Below are positions 1 to 7,467 of a DNA stretch of 63,213 nt, piece after piece; position 1 is the stretch's first letter, and the number at the start of each line of letters is the position of its first letter. The DNA comes from a virus. The notes under the pieces are model-generated. The model saw only the letters and a program-made list of their open reading frames with translations, did no database searches and was not told the origin of the DNA. The translations under genes were made by a program, and so were the position numbers. The stretch is taken from the IMG/VR virus record IMGVR_UViG_3300022837_000012, positions 1 to 63,213 of that record. The stretch is one strand, 5' to 3'.

Positions 1-72
1 ATTCAGACGCTTGATGCAAGCAGGGGAGAGGCAATTGACGCAGTTGACTATGGAGCAGCAGCGGCAGGATAG
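1..72 (+). CDS. C-terminal end of an unidentified protein (partial)
   Basis: The first frame is open from base 1 and stops with TAG at 70-72, giving 23 residues ending in an alanine-rich tail (GAAAAG). The start lies outside the window. A strong Rho-independent terminator follows 25 bases later, which supports a real gene end. Too little is visible to name a product. Confidence 0.6.
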   Translation: MQTLDASRGEAIDAVDYGAAAAG

Positions 73-97
73 AACTCTCTTACATGGAAACAAAAAA

Positions 98-128
98 AAG
101 GCAACCTTTACGGGTTGCCTTTTTTTTG
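98..128 (+). terminator. Rho-independent terminator
   Basis: Seven-pair stem GGCAACC / GGTTGCC followed by a run of eight T residues. It closes the transcript of the partial gene at the window start. The A-run on the other side could let it also act on the convergent minus-strand genes. Confidence 0.85.
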
Positions 129-143
129 TTTGAACAAATTAAC

Positions 144-293
144 TTAGGTCAACAGCTCTTTTCCATCATCAGTGATAATTTTTTCATCACTTCTTTCGAC
201 GATGTCGTTGTTTCGTTTTACCTTTTTGGTTATCTTCTTTAGAGAACCAGACTCAATTTCTTCTGGATTTATAAGGTCTTTCTTGTCGCTCAT
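144..293 (-). CDS. Small hypothetical protein, 49 aa
   Basis: ATG at 293 on the minus strand, stop TAA at 144. The 49-residue product is charged and hydrophilic, with a lysine-rich middle (KKITKKVKR) and the C-terminus DGKELLT. That C-terminus closely matches DGRELLT at the end of the next upstream gene, so the two look like tandem relatives. It lies 6 bases downstream of that gene and probably shares its late promoter. Function unknown. Confidence 0.55.
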   Translation of the reverse strand: MSDKKDLINPEEIESGSLKKITKKVKRNNDIVERSDEKIITDDGKELLT

Positions 294-299
294 GATTGT

Positions 300-512
300 T
301 TATGTTAATAGTTCTCTCCCGTCAAGGGTTTGAATTTTGTAATTTTTCTTCTCTTGTAACTCTGTTACGGAATGGGCCATTCCAAATGATTTCTCCTTCT
401 GTTCCATCACTCTGTCTTCTTGACTCATTAATCCGTCATGAAGTGTTTTTGCCTTCTCAGCTTTTTCTGGTTGCTGTTGTCCAGCAAAACCATATGCACC
501 TAAAATGTTCAT
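300..512 (-). CDS. Small hypothetical protein, 70 aa
   Basis: The 70-residue product starts MNILGAYGFAG and ends in IQTLDGRELLT. A late-promoter-like element lies immediately upstream on the same strand, so it is probably a late, possibly virion-associated, small protein. The C-terminal dozen residues resemble those of the 49-residue gene downstream; this may be a shared interaction or processing tail. No family recognised. Confidence 0.55.
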   Translation of the reverse strand: MNILGAYGFAGQQQPEKAEKAKTLHDGLMSQEDRVMEQKEKSFGMAHSVTELQEKKNYKIQTLDGRELLT

Positions 513-515
513 GTT

Positions 516-533
516 GTGTTTTCATGTAAATAG
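516..533 (-). promoter_or_regulatory. Late-promoter-like element
   Basis: Minus strand reads CTATTTACATGAAAACAC, ending 3 bases before the ATG of the 70-residue gene. One mismatch to the core TATTTAT. Confidence 0.5.
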
Positions 534-597
534 GCTGATTTTCACAAACATTACCTTATACCCGTTAGTCTCTACTTCTGTGCTTGCTGGGGCGGAG

Positions 598-2457
598 TTA
601 GCTTTTTAATTCAAGTTTATACCTCTTCATAACATCTATTAGAATACCTGAGCGAACGATTTCATCTTCTGTGAATTGTATAAAACCAATTTTTGGAAGG
701 CCTTGAAACCTATTAAAAGCATCGTCTAATCCTGAGCGCTGACCATTTCTTAGATAAAGGTCTGTTTGGTCTGTGTCTCCGATAATTATAAGCTTTGAAC
801 TTTCTCCTTTACGAGAAATCCAAAGCTTTAACCCAGCTACTGTTGTATTCTGCGCTTCATCAATTATTGCTACTGAATTTTCAAACGTTTCACCACGAAG
901 ATATGCAAGAGGAACATATTTAACAACGTCATTCTGAATGAAGTCCTTTGTCTTTGTTGAGCCTACAAGTTTTTTAAAATTTCCCAAAAATGAGTCCATA
1001 TAGGGGTCTATTTTTGAGTCTATGTCTCCAGGTAAGAACCCTATTGATTCGCCAGCTTCTACAATTGGTTTTGTGAGTATAATCTGGCTATATTCGTTGT
1101 CAATTTTCAGTAATTCTAAAGCAGTTTTTAAACTAAGTAAGGTGTTGTGAGTAACATTATAATCTCTTGTCACATATAAATGTCTTGGGTGGTCTATGTG
1201 AATACAAACACACTCTTCTTCTCCTTGTTTTTCGACACCAGTAATATATTTTATTTTCATTCTTTTTTTATCAGAAAATAGTCCTGCTTTTCTTGATAAC
1301 TTAAAAGGGTTAAGCGTTTCAAATAAAACAGTGACAACATAGCATATCTTTCCTTGCTTTTTTTCTCCAAATTTATCTGTAAAAAAGGGTTTTTTAGTTC
1401 TAATTGAAGAAATACCACCAAGGCTTCTAATTAGCTCCATGACTTGACTAGCTAAAATTTGCGACGTGGTGTAATATTCAATAGAAGAGCCATTTTTAGG
1501 GATATGCCCATCTGTATCCATTAAACCCCTTAGTAACTCCACCCTATCTTCAACAGAAGAGTAGAGATATTTATCAGGAATTATTTTCTCATGAGATTTT
1601 TGACCCATTAAACCTAAATCCCTCATCTCAAAGAGGAGTAAATTATTCGCCTTATTTGACCTTGTCTTAGTTGTTATGTAATAATCATAATTATCTCCAG
1701 GTTTTTTACTTATCTTAACAGGGTGAGGGAGGCTTTGCTTAAACTCACAAATAATTTCTTCGTCCGCAGAGCTAAACGAGACAAAATGTTGGCTGTAGCA
1801 CCCGTCGCCTATTAAACAGCCCATTAGATAAGGGTTAATTATTAGTTCTTTATTTGCAAACTGTATAGGATTGCAGATGGGGATTGAGTGGTTTTTCCTG
1901 CCTCGGTTAGTCAGTAAGCTCTCTTTTATTTCAAAAGTAGTTTTTACTGCTCCTGACAGCGGCTCTCTTATTGCAACCCCATTCCTTTTTTTTCTATTAT
2001 TTCTATCAGCTTCTGTTTGTGTTTCCCATAAATGCTCACCACAGCATAGTGTATGCGTTCCATCAGAAAAAGACACCTTATAGACATCTTTTTCTCCTTG
2101 TGGATGAATAGAGTTGACATTTACAGGTGTTCCATCAACCGAAATTACTTTATCTCCAGGACGAATGCTTCCGATTTCCACAAAACCGCCAGGCGTTAAT
2201 ATAGGCTCAGTTAGTGGTTGCGCCTTACCTGTCCCAGCAGCTCCAGCAACAAATGTGATTTCATTTTCCATGATAGTTTTGCACAGAAGCTTTTGCTTAG
2301 CGTTTTTGTGCTTAATATCTTTGTTGATTTGAAAATGAGATATTGCATTAAGCCTATCCATCTGAGCTTCCTTATCTCTCTCTAAGCCCATTTTTTCCAA
2401 GTCGCTTTGTATCTCACGAGATGTTTTTTGGCGTTGTACTTTTCTGTTTTTATTCAT
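598..2457 (-). CDS. phoH: PhoH-like P-loop ATPase interrupted by an intein
   Basis: The extein halves join into a PhoH-family ATPase of about 259 residues. Residues 1-78 end with the Walker A start GAAGTGK, the downstream half resumes TLLSLKTALEL, and Walker B VAIIDEAQNT is followed by the family segment IIIGDTDQTD. PhoH proteins are cytoplasmic P-loop NTPases with proposed RNA-linked roles and are common in phages. Residues 79-438 are an intein inserted exactly in the P-loop, so the protein should be inactive until spliced. No late-promoter element is seen upstream, so expression is probably early or middle. The start ATG sits in an A/T-rich leader without a Shine-Dalgarno. The family call is firm; the role in this phage is unknown. 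Confidence 0.9.
   Translation of the reverse strand: MNKNRKVQRQKTSREIQSDLEKMGLERDKEAQMDRLNAISHFQINKDIKHKNAKQKLLCKTIMENEITFVAGAAGTGKAQPLTEPILTPGGFVEIGSIRPGDKVISVDGTPVNVNSIHPQGEKDVYKVSFSDGTHTLCCGEHLWETQTEADRNNRKKRNGVAIREPLSGAVKTTFEIKESLLTNRGRKNHSIPICNPIQFANKELIINPYLMGCLIGDGCYSQHFVSFSSADEEIICEFKQSLPHPVKISKKPGDNYDYYITTKTRSNKANNLLLFEMRDLGLMGQKSHEKIIPDKYLYSSVEDRVELLRGLMDTDGHIPKNGSSIEYYTTSQILASQVMELIRSLGGISSIRTKKPFFTDKFGEKKQGKICYVVTVLFETLNPFKLSRKAGLFSDKKRMKIKYITGVEKQGEEECVCIHIDHPRHLYVTRDYNVTHNTLLSLKTALELLKIDNEYSQIILTKPIVEAGESIGFLPGDIDSKIDPYMDSFLGNFKKLVGSTKTKDFIQNDVVKYVPLAYLRGETFENSVAIIDEAQNTTVAGLKLWISRKGESSKLIIIGDTDQTDLYLRNGQRSGLDDAFNRFQGLPKIGFIQFTEDEIVRSGILIDVMKRYKLELKS
1144..2223 (-). mobile_element. 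Class 3-type intein with LAGLIDADG endonuclease in phoH
   Basis: 360 residues inserted after GTGK. Residue 1 is Ala (AQPLTEPILTPGG) rather than Cys or Ser, and the block G end is THN followed by Thr. A Trp in the block B segment CGEHLW, a Cys in the block F segment CVCIHIDHP and the Thr of THN together match the WCT signature known for class 3 inteins. Two LAGLIDADG-like helices are visible (MGCLIGDG and LLRGLMDTDG), so it probably encodes a homing endonuclease. Class assignment is inferred from these residues. Confidence 0.85.
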
Positions 2458-2528
2458 TTAACATTATTATCAGGCATGTGTATCAAGAGTAATCAACCCT
2501 CTTCTCAATATCAATGGATTATTCCAAG

Positions 2529-2544
2529 CTATTTAGAAGAAACG
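2529..2544 (+). promoter_or_regulatory. Late-promoter-like element
   Basis: CTATTTAGAAGAAACG, 8 bases upstream of the ATG at 2553. The core is TATTTAG instead of TATTTAT, while the A-rich and AAAC portion is kept. Confidence 0.5.
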
Positions 2545-2552
2545 TTTTATAG

Positions 2553-3644
2553 ATGTCTGAAAAAATTAGCAACGAAGAACTTAAACACAAGATTGTTACC
2601 ACCATAAGAGAGGAAGGTCTTGACGGAATCTTTGGGGAGGAGGTTGTGCTTGCTATTCAAGAAAAAGTTAAGCACATGTACAAACAGCAGCTTGAGAAGT
2701 CTGTATTTGAAGACGTACCGCAAGAAGAGCTTCAAGAGGAAGTTCAGGAAGAGGAAGATGGGCTTCAAGAAACGGATACTAGACCGCCTGTGCAAGGTGG
2801 TCCAAATCAGTTTCCTTATGAAGATGATTTTATTGACTCAAATGCTGTACCAGGGCAAGACGTTGAGCAGGAAGATATAGGGATGACAGCTGGAGAGGCT
2901 GTGTCAAATGTTCCTTACACTCCTGTTCGTGCAAATACTGCACAAGTTCCCAAGCCATTACAAAACCAGGAGCCAGGTGAGATAATTGTGTTTGACTATA
3001 ATGATGTTGCAGCAGTAAGTGGCGAAGGGTTAGCTAACAAACCATTTAGAACAATGGATGACCCAGAGTCTTTGAAGACTATTCACGACTTTTGGATGCA
3101 GGAGGGTAAGACTGATGTTAAAGTGTACGCCGCTAAGTTTGAACAAATAGGGATTGTTAAGTACGATTACCGAAGTGGCACTGCACTGTTTACAGACGAC
3201 AAAGAAGCTCCAGAAGTGATAAAGCCTTCGTATCAAGAAAATCCTTATGCTACACCTAGCACTCCTCATATAGATGAGCCTTCAACAGAAATCGACCTCA
3301 GAAAATCTATTGAGTCATCTGTCGATTTGGAGGCTGTTTTGCTAAAGGTAATGAAAGACATTTTAAAAGATGGACTAGGTGTTGCGCAAGAGCCGACTGT
3401 GCCTACCGAAGTACCAACTGCTCCAGCTGCTCAGCCAGTATATGAGAGACAGACGAAAGAGAACGTTATTAATACGTTTAAAAAAGTTGAAACACCAGAG
3501 GCCATTCAAAATAGACTTCTGGGCGAAAATGATAATCGTGTGGAGTATTTAGGTCAGTCGTCAGAGTATGCGACGTATTTATTTAAAGATAAAAGATACG
3601 TCGTTTTTAATGAGAATGAAAAGACAGCATATCGTCAACCTTGA
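2553..3644 (+). CDS. Hypothetical protein, probable virion component, 363 aa
   Basis: Starts at ATG 2553, just after a late-promoter-like element. Residues 1-45 look helical and charged; residues 50-130 are a very acidic, low-complexity stretch rich in Glu, Gln and Pro; a compact segment follows at about 145-225 (GEIIVFDYNDVAAV onward). A second linker rich in Pro and Thr leads to a C-terminal domain ending in YLFKDKRYVVFNENEK. This helix, linker, domain layout and late timing suggest a structural or assembly protein. No family recognised. Confidence 0.65.
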   Translation: MSEKISNEELKHKIVTTIREEGLDGIFGEEVVLAIQEKVKHMYKQQLEKSVFEDVPQEELQEEVQEEEDGLQETDTRPPVQGGPNQFPYEDDFIDSNAVPGQDVEQEDIGMTAGEAVSNVPYTPVRANTAQVPKPLQNQEPGEIIVFDYNDVAAVSGEGLANKPFRTMDDPESLKTIHDFWMQEGKTDVKVYAAKFEQIGIVKYDYRSGTALFTDDKEAPEVIKPSYQENPYATPSTPHIDEPSTEIDLRKSIESSVDLEAVLLKVMKDILKDGLGVAQEPTVPTEVPTAPAAQPVYERQTKENVINTFKKVETPEAIQNRLLGENDNRVEYLGQSSEYATYLFKDKRYVVFNENEKTAYRQP

Positions 3645-3684
3645 TATTAAGAGGATAATTGACTATTAATTATAAAATAAAAAC

Positions 3685-3960
3685 ATGGAAACAGTTTGGA
3701 AAATAACTAACACAGGAAGATTAGACAAGATTAAGTTCACCGTTGCTATCGCATCGAATAAATCTCCAGGAGTATTCTTAAAGAAAGACGAATTTATTCT
3801 TTCACAAAAAAGAATGACTACAATGCTTGATGCCCAAGCCAAGAGAGGCTACGTGGCAATTGAAGAATTTGAAAATGTAGACAACATCGTTATCGGAGAG
3901 GTAATGAAGATGTCGGATTCTGAGTACGCTCAGAAGCGAGTTCAAGATTACTCTAAGTGA
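3685..3960 (+). CDS. Hypothetical protein, 91 aa
   Basis: 91-residue product starting METVWKITNTGRLDK, with alternating hydrophobic residues suggesting a small beta-rich domain (IKFTVAIASN, NVDNIVIGEV) and a basic C-terminus. It lies 40 bases downstream of the 363-residue gene and probably shares its transcript. The first of two similar hairpins begins five bases after its stop. Function unknown. Confidence 0.6.
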   Translation: METVWKITNTGRLDKIKFTVAIASNKSPGVFLKKDEFILSQKRMTTMLDAQAKRGYVAIEEFENVDNIVIGEVMKMSDSEYAQKRVQDYSK

Positions 3961-3964
3961 ACTA

Positions 3965-4169
3965 CCCACCCACGCCAGAGGCGATGGGATGGGCTTCAAG
4001 GGTCAACGCTCCAACTAGTGTTGGCAACTTACCTTGATTTTTTCTGTCAGTTCCTGACAAAATATTTCTTAATGTACAAAAATACAAAAGTTTAAAGAAA
4101 TAACAAAATTTATTTAAAATAATTAAGATAAGGTCGCTTACATCCCACCCACACTACGTGATGAGTGGG
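3965..4169 (+). repeat. Pair of similar GC-rich hairpins flanking about 150 bases
   Basis: Hairpin 1 (3965-3993) pairs CCCA-CCCA-CGCC with GGCG-A-TGGG-A-TGGG around an AGA loop, with bulged A residues. Hairpin 2 (4144-4169) has the same layout: CCCA-CCCA-CAC with GTG-A-TGAG-TGGG around a TAC loop. Each is followed by GGGCTT and then ACGCTCC after a short spacer. They are in direct orientation. The shape resembles subterminal hairpins of IS200/IS605-type elements, but no transposase is present, so this is only an analogy. The sequence between them is AT-rich and has no ORF. Confidence 0.55.
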
Positions 4170-4184
4170 CTTTACGCTCCGTAA

Positions 4185-4577
4185 TGTAAAAATGCAATTC
4201 AAGGTCAAAAAGAAGGAAGGCTAAAATGTGCTCCAGTATCAAAAGCTGAAAGAGAGATAGTAAATAGACTCAGAGAAAAAAGCATAAAATCTGAATCTCA
4301 GTTTTCGTTAGAATCATTCAAGTTCGACATATACATCCCTGATAAAAATCTTCTTATAGAATATAATGGAGACTATTGGCATTGTAATCCTTTAAAATAT
4401 TTACCTAGTTTTATTCATCCTCATAAAAACAAAACAGCTAAAGAACTTTGGAAAGCTGATGATAATAAGAAAAAGCTTGCAATTAAGTCTGGATTCAATC
4501 ACCTTACTATTTGGGAATCTGAATATAATGCAGATAAAAATAAAATAATAGAATCACTGATATCATATGGAGAATAA
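4185..4577 (+). pseudogene. Remnant of a Vsr-like homing endonuclease (N-terminus missing)
   Basis: An open frame of 130 codons without a usable start encodes the nuclease end of a Vsr-like, PD-(D/E)XK-type homing endonuclease. Visible are the catalytic-type strand FDIYIPDKNLLIEYNGDYW, then HCNP, KTAKELW and a final LTIWESEY. The same elements occur in the intact endonuclease inside the polymerase gene near 47.0-47.2 kb (VEFYGDYWHCNP, KTAGQLW, FIIWEHDW). The frame begins right after the second hairpin, so the upstream part was probably lost. It overlaps the glycosyltransferase start by 11 bases. Confidence 0.7.
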
Positions 4578-5856
4578 AAGAATTAAATTGCTAGTTTGCC
4601 CGTCAGATGTGCAAGGCGTCGGGCATTTTCGCTCAATCTGGATGGCTCAGCAACTTAGGAAATCCCACAAAGAGGAGCTCCAAATTAAGATTGATGTCAC
4701 TCCTGATTTTACCAATATAAACTACCTGTCATCATTTGATATAATTCATTTCCACAGACAGCTTGGGCCATTTGAAGCATCTGAGAAACTATTCGCGGAG
4801 CTTCAATCCAAAGGGACTGTGCTGGTGATGGATATTGACGACTTCTGGAGTCCGCCTCCAACTCACCCTCTTTATGATTTGGTGAAAGCTGAAAAAATTG
4901 ACAAGCATATAGAGAACAATTTGAAACTTGTTGATTGGGTCACTACGACCACAGAGATTTTTGCAGAAAAAATCAAAGAGGTCAATAAAAATGTGGTTGT
5001 GATTCCGAACGCTGTAAACCCCGAAGCTAAGATGTGGAGGAGTGAAGCGGTTCCAAACCCTACTGACCGTACAAGAGTTGCTTGGATTGGTGGGTCATCT
5101 CACTTACATGACTTGTTTCTTCTGCGTGACTCAATGGAGATGCTTAATAAGGACCAAGAGCTGAAGGATAAGACACAGATTGTAATGTGTGGATTTGATA
5201 CCAGAGGTAATCTGACCAGCATCGACGACAATGGGAACAGGCACGAAAGACCTATCCAACCACACGAGACGATTTGGATGCAATTCGAAAGAATATTTAC
5301 AGCAGACTACCAGCTTCTAAAAGAGGACAAGGAGTATTTTAACTGGCTGTATAAAATTAAAAATGAAAAGTATCCAAACATGGATGAAAAACCATATTTG
5401 AGACGCTGGACTTTACCTTTAAAAACATATGCAACCCATTACGACCATTGTGATGTTTGTTTAGCTCCTCTAGTAGACCATTACACTCAACAAGTAGGTC
5501 AGGGCCAGAAGGCAAAAATAGTTAAGCGACCTCACATTTTCAACAAAGTAAAATCTGAGTTGAAAGTTATTGAAGCGGGTGTTAAAAGAAAAGCGCTAAT
5601 CGCGCAAGATTTCGGAATCTATTCTAAGACTATTAAAGACGGCGAGACGGGTATTTTGGTTAAGAACAACAAAAAGGGGTGGTATAACGCCATTAAGCAG
5701 GTTGTCGATGACCCTGGGTACCGACAGGAGCTTGCAGACAATCTTCACGACTGGGTGATGGATGAATATTCCATCGATAGAATTAATGGAATCAGAGCAA
5801 GTTTCTACGAGCAAGTTTACGAGGGAATGAAACAAAAAGACAAAATCATCGTATAG
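4567..5856 (+). CDS. GT-B fold glycosyltransferase (GT4/GT1-like)
   Basis: 429 residues. The N-terminal Rossmann-like half has a loop near GVGHFRSIWMAQQL and acidic FDIIHFHRQLG. The C-terminal half has the donor-site pattern of retaining GT-B enzymes: KSELKVIEAGVKRKALIAQ, then TGILVKNNKKGWYNAI. Such phage enzymes usually modify DNA bases, virion glycans or host surface polymers; the acceptor cannot be read from the sequence. Start ATG 4567 lies inside the tail of the endonuclease remnant, so the upstream control region may have been replaced by that element. Confidence 0.8.
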   Translation: MENKRIKLLVCPSDVQGVGHFRSIWMAQQLRKSHKEELQIKIDVTPDFTNINYLSSFDIIHFHRQLGPFEASEKLFAELQSKGTVLVMDIDDFWSPPPTHPLYDLVKAEKIDKHIENNLKLVDWVTTTTEIFAEKIKEVNKNVVVIPNAVNPEAKMWRSEAVPNPTDRTRVAWIGGSSHLHDLFLLRDSMEMLNKDQELKDKTQIVMCGFDTRGNLTSIDDNGNRHERPIQPHETIWMQFERIFTADYQLLKEDKEYFNWLYKIKNEKYPNMDEKPYLRRWTLPLKTYATHYDHCDVCLAPLVDHYTQQVGQGQKAKIVKRPHIFNKVKSELKVIEAGVKRKALIAQDFGIYSKTIKDGETGILVKNNKKGWYNAIKQVVDDPGYRQELADNLHDWVMDEYSIDRINGIRASFYEQVYEGMKQKDKIIV

Positions 5857-5913
5857 TTAGGTATAACTACATGAGAACAAAGATACAGCTTAGATAAGAA
5901 AATAAAATGATTA

Positions 5914-6147
5914 GTGAGAAGAAACTATAAAATAGAAAGGCTGGAGAACGGTGAAACGTTTACCACAAAAGAACGAGGGAACTCAATGGTTCCTTTGATT
6001 CATTCAAACCAAGAACACGTCCTGGCTCCATTAGAACTAAGTAATGCAAAAGTAGGCGACATTGTCTATTGCAAAGTAAGAGGAGGGCTTTACACAAATT
6101 ATCACACTCTCCCCTCTTCTTGTGCGCCGCCCTTCTTCCATCGATGA
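5914..6147 (+). pseudogene. N-terminal fragment of an S24 peptidase-like protein
   Basis: GTG start at 5914 (an in-frame stop lies just upstream). Residues 1-61 match the small S24/LexA-like protease fold: ETFTTKERGNSMVPLI carries the Ser-Met motif, and VGDIVYCKV the following strand. After about base 6098 the frame runs into unrelated sequence and stops at 6147. The missing half is found at 7354-7467, so the gene has been split by about 1.25 kb of inserted DNA. Confidence 0.7.
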
Positions 6148-6194
6148 AAGCTGTACTCTAAGCTCTCTCTATTTTTTTGGCTTATGAGTTTCAT
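6102..6194 (-). CDS. Small hypothetical protein, 30 aa
   Basis: MKLISQKNRESLEYSFHRWK start followed by a short Gly/Glu-rich tail. Its ATG overlaps the TAA of the upstream minus-strand membrane-protein gene as TAATG, which argues for translational coupling. It lies inside the insertion that splits the S24-like gene. Short, so only tentatively real. Confidence 0.35.
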   Translation of the reverse strand: MKLISQKNRESLEYSFHRWKKGGAQEEGRV

Positions 6195-6386
6195 TAAAAA
6201 CCTTCTTCGATATAGTCCATACTATCGTATATCTCACTTAGATATTCTCTGTTTATAGAAATTCCAACTTTCAACTTATCTGAATTTCTTTCACCAACTT
6301 CCTCCAGGGTATCCGATAATCTCAACCAGAAGCTCGCACCCTATAAAGAGCAGTACTGTTAAAATTGTAAATATTAATGTTTTCAT
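6194..6386 (-). pseudogene. Small single-pass membrane protein gene with a one-base frameshift
   Basis: Starts MKTLIFTILTVLLFIG, a clear N-terminal membrane segment. Reading straight on stops early after 31 residues. Shifting frame by one base within GGGTGCGAGC restores a protein-like tail (ASFWLRLSDTLEEVGERN, then REYLSEIYDSMDYIEEGF) ending at TAA 6194, for about 63 residues in total. This is either a one-base insertion that broke the gene or, less likely, a programmed shift. Upstream sequence CGTATATTAAA resembles that before the minus-strand gene ending at 32283. Confidence 0.5.
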
Positions 6387-6491
6387 GATTTTATTTTAAT
6401 ATACGTGGTTATTAGAAAAAAGTTTCTACGAGTGTAAAAATTTACAGCACTGTTCACTGTGAAGTACGAGGACGACTACATGTTATTTTTA

Positions 6492-6508
6492 CTTATTTAT
6501 AGGTAAAA
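6492..6508 (+). promoter_or_regulatory. Late-promoter-like element
   Basis: CTTATTTATAGGTAAAA, 7 bases upstream of the endonuclease ATG at 6516. The core TATTTAT is exact. Confidence 0.55.
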
Positions 6509-6515
6509 TACATGC

Positions 6516-7352
6516 ATGATAATCTACAAAACAACGAACGTAATAAATAAAAAAATCTACATAGGGCAAGACTCAAATGACAATCCTAAATATTTAGGGT
6601 CGGGGTTACTTCTTCATAAAGCGATTAAGAAATATGGAAAAGATAATTTTAAAAAGGAAGTGCTAGAGGTTTGTTCCGACAGAAAGTGTTTAAATAAGCA
6701 GGAAATATATTGGATTAAATTTTATAAAGCGACTGACAAGGAAATTGGATACAATATATCTGAAGGCGGAACTGGTGGTAAATTAGTTCTTGTTGAGGGT
6801 AAAAAAGGTAAAACTTATGAAGAATACTATGGAGAGAAGAAAGCGAAAGAGCTAAAGGCTCTTTTTTCTAAAATTAGAAAAGGAAAAAAAAGAAAATACG
6901 TCAATATAACAGCTGAGGAAGTAGGTAAAAAGGTAGGCAAAGCATTAAAAGGGAGAAAAGTATCCAATGAATGTAAGGGTAAAATTAGTAATACGCTAAA
7001 GAAGTATTTTCAAACAGAAAAAGGGATTAAATCAAGAAAAAGCATTAGCGGATTTCACACTGGAAGAAAACATAGTGAAGAAAGTAATAAAAAAAGAAGT
7101 GACGCCATGAAAGGGAGACGGCCAAAAATAATGGACATTCACCCCAGTGCTCGATATTGGTTTTTTTATGACAATAAAAATAAACTAATTTTCGAAACAC
7201 TTGGAGATAAAAAGCATGCCTTAGAAAAGCTAAAAACAAATCAAAGAAAATTAGTGACTTTTGATAATTTGAACGATTGCTTAAATTATAAATTAGAAGA
7301 CAGTAAGCATTTTAAAGTTTTTTATAAAAAGTATTATAAAAAGAAAACCTAA
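6516..7352 (+). CDS. GIY-YIG homing endonuclease with NUMOD3 repeats
   Basis: 278 residues. The N-terminal domain begins MIIYKTTNVINKKIYIGQ, giving the GIY-YIG pair as IIY and YIG, followed by the helix with LLHKAIKKYGKDNF and a Glu-containing QEIYWI. The C-terminal half has repeated NUMOD3 DNA-binding modules (KALKGRKVSNECKGKISN; SGFHTGRKHSEESNKKR). The gene sits inside the split S24-like gene and ends two bases before that gene's sequence resumes, the placement expected of a free-standing homing endonuclease. It has its own late-type promoter. Base composition is more AT-rich than neighbouring virion genes. Confidence 0.85.
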   Translation: MIIYKTTNVINKKIYIGQDSNDNPKYLGSGLLLHKAIKKYGKDNFKKEVLEVCSDRKCLNKQEIYWIKFYKATDKEIGYNISEGGTGGKLVLVEGKKGKTYEEYYGEKKAKELKALFSKIRKGKKRKYVNITAEEVGKKVGKALKGRKVSNECKGKISNTLKKYFQTEKGIKSRKSISGFHTGRKHSEESNKKRSDAMKGRRPKIMDIHPSARYWFFYDNKNKLIFETLGDKKHALEKLKTNQRKLVTFDNLNDCLNYKLEDSKHFKVFYKKYYKKKT

Positions 7353-7353
7353 C

Positions 7354-7467
7354 CTGGTCAAAGCTTTAGACCCGCAAAAAGGTTGTTTGATTGGAAATAA
7401 TAAAGGCGGTACAAACGGGTGGACTCGACAAGTATACGGAAAGGTTACTGAAGTTCTTCCTCAATAG
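7354..7467 (+). pseudogene. C-terminal fragment of the S24 peptidase-like protein
   Basis: Open frame with no clear start reading LVKALDPQKGCLIGNNKGG and TNGWTRQVYGKVTEVLPQ, the expected last third of the small S24-like protein. Joined to the fragment at 5914-6098 it would give a protein of about 98-100 residues with no missing parts. It lies directly after the endonuclease stop and its end overlaps the convergent minus-strand gene at 7445. Confidence 0.65.

Noticed and set aside
4144-4180. Hammerhead ribozyme (GTGATGAG in the second hairpin)
   Set aside because: The core CTGATGA is not exact and no GAAA strand with a closing third stem is present.
6207-6480. Group I intron suggested by GATATAGTCC at 6209-6218 inside the split S24-like gene
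   Set aside because: The matching R-type element (GACTA) does not lie upstream as required; the only GACTAC is downstream at about 6472. The same bases encode MDYIEE on the minus strand, so the match is likely coincidental.
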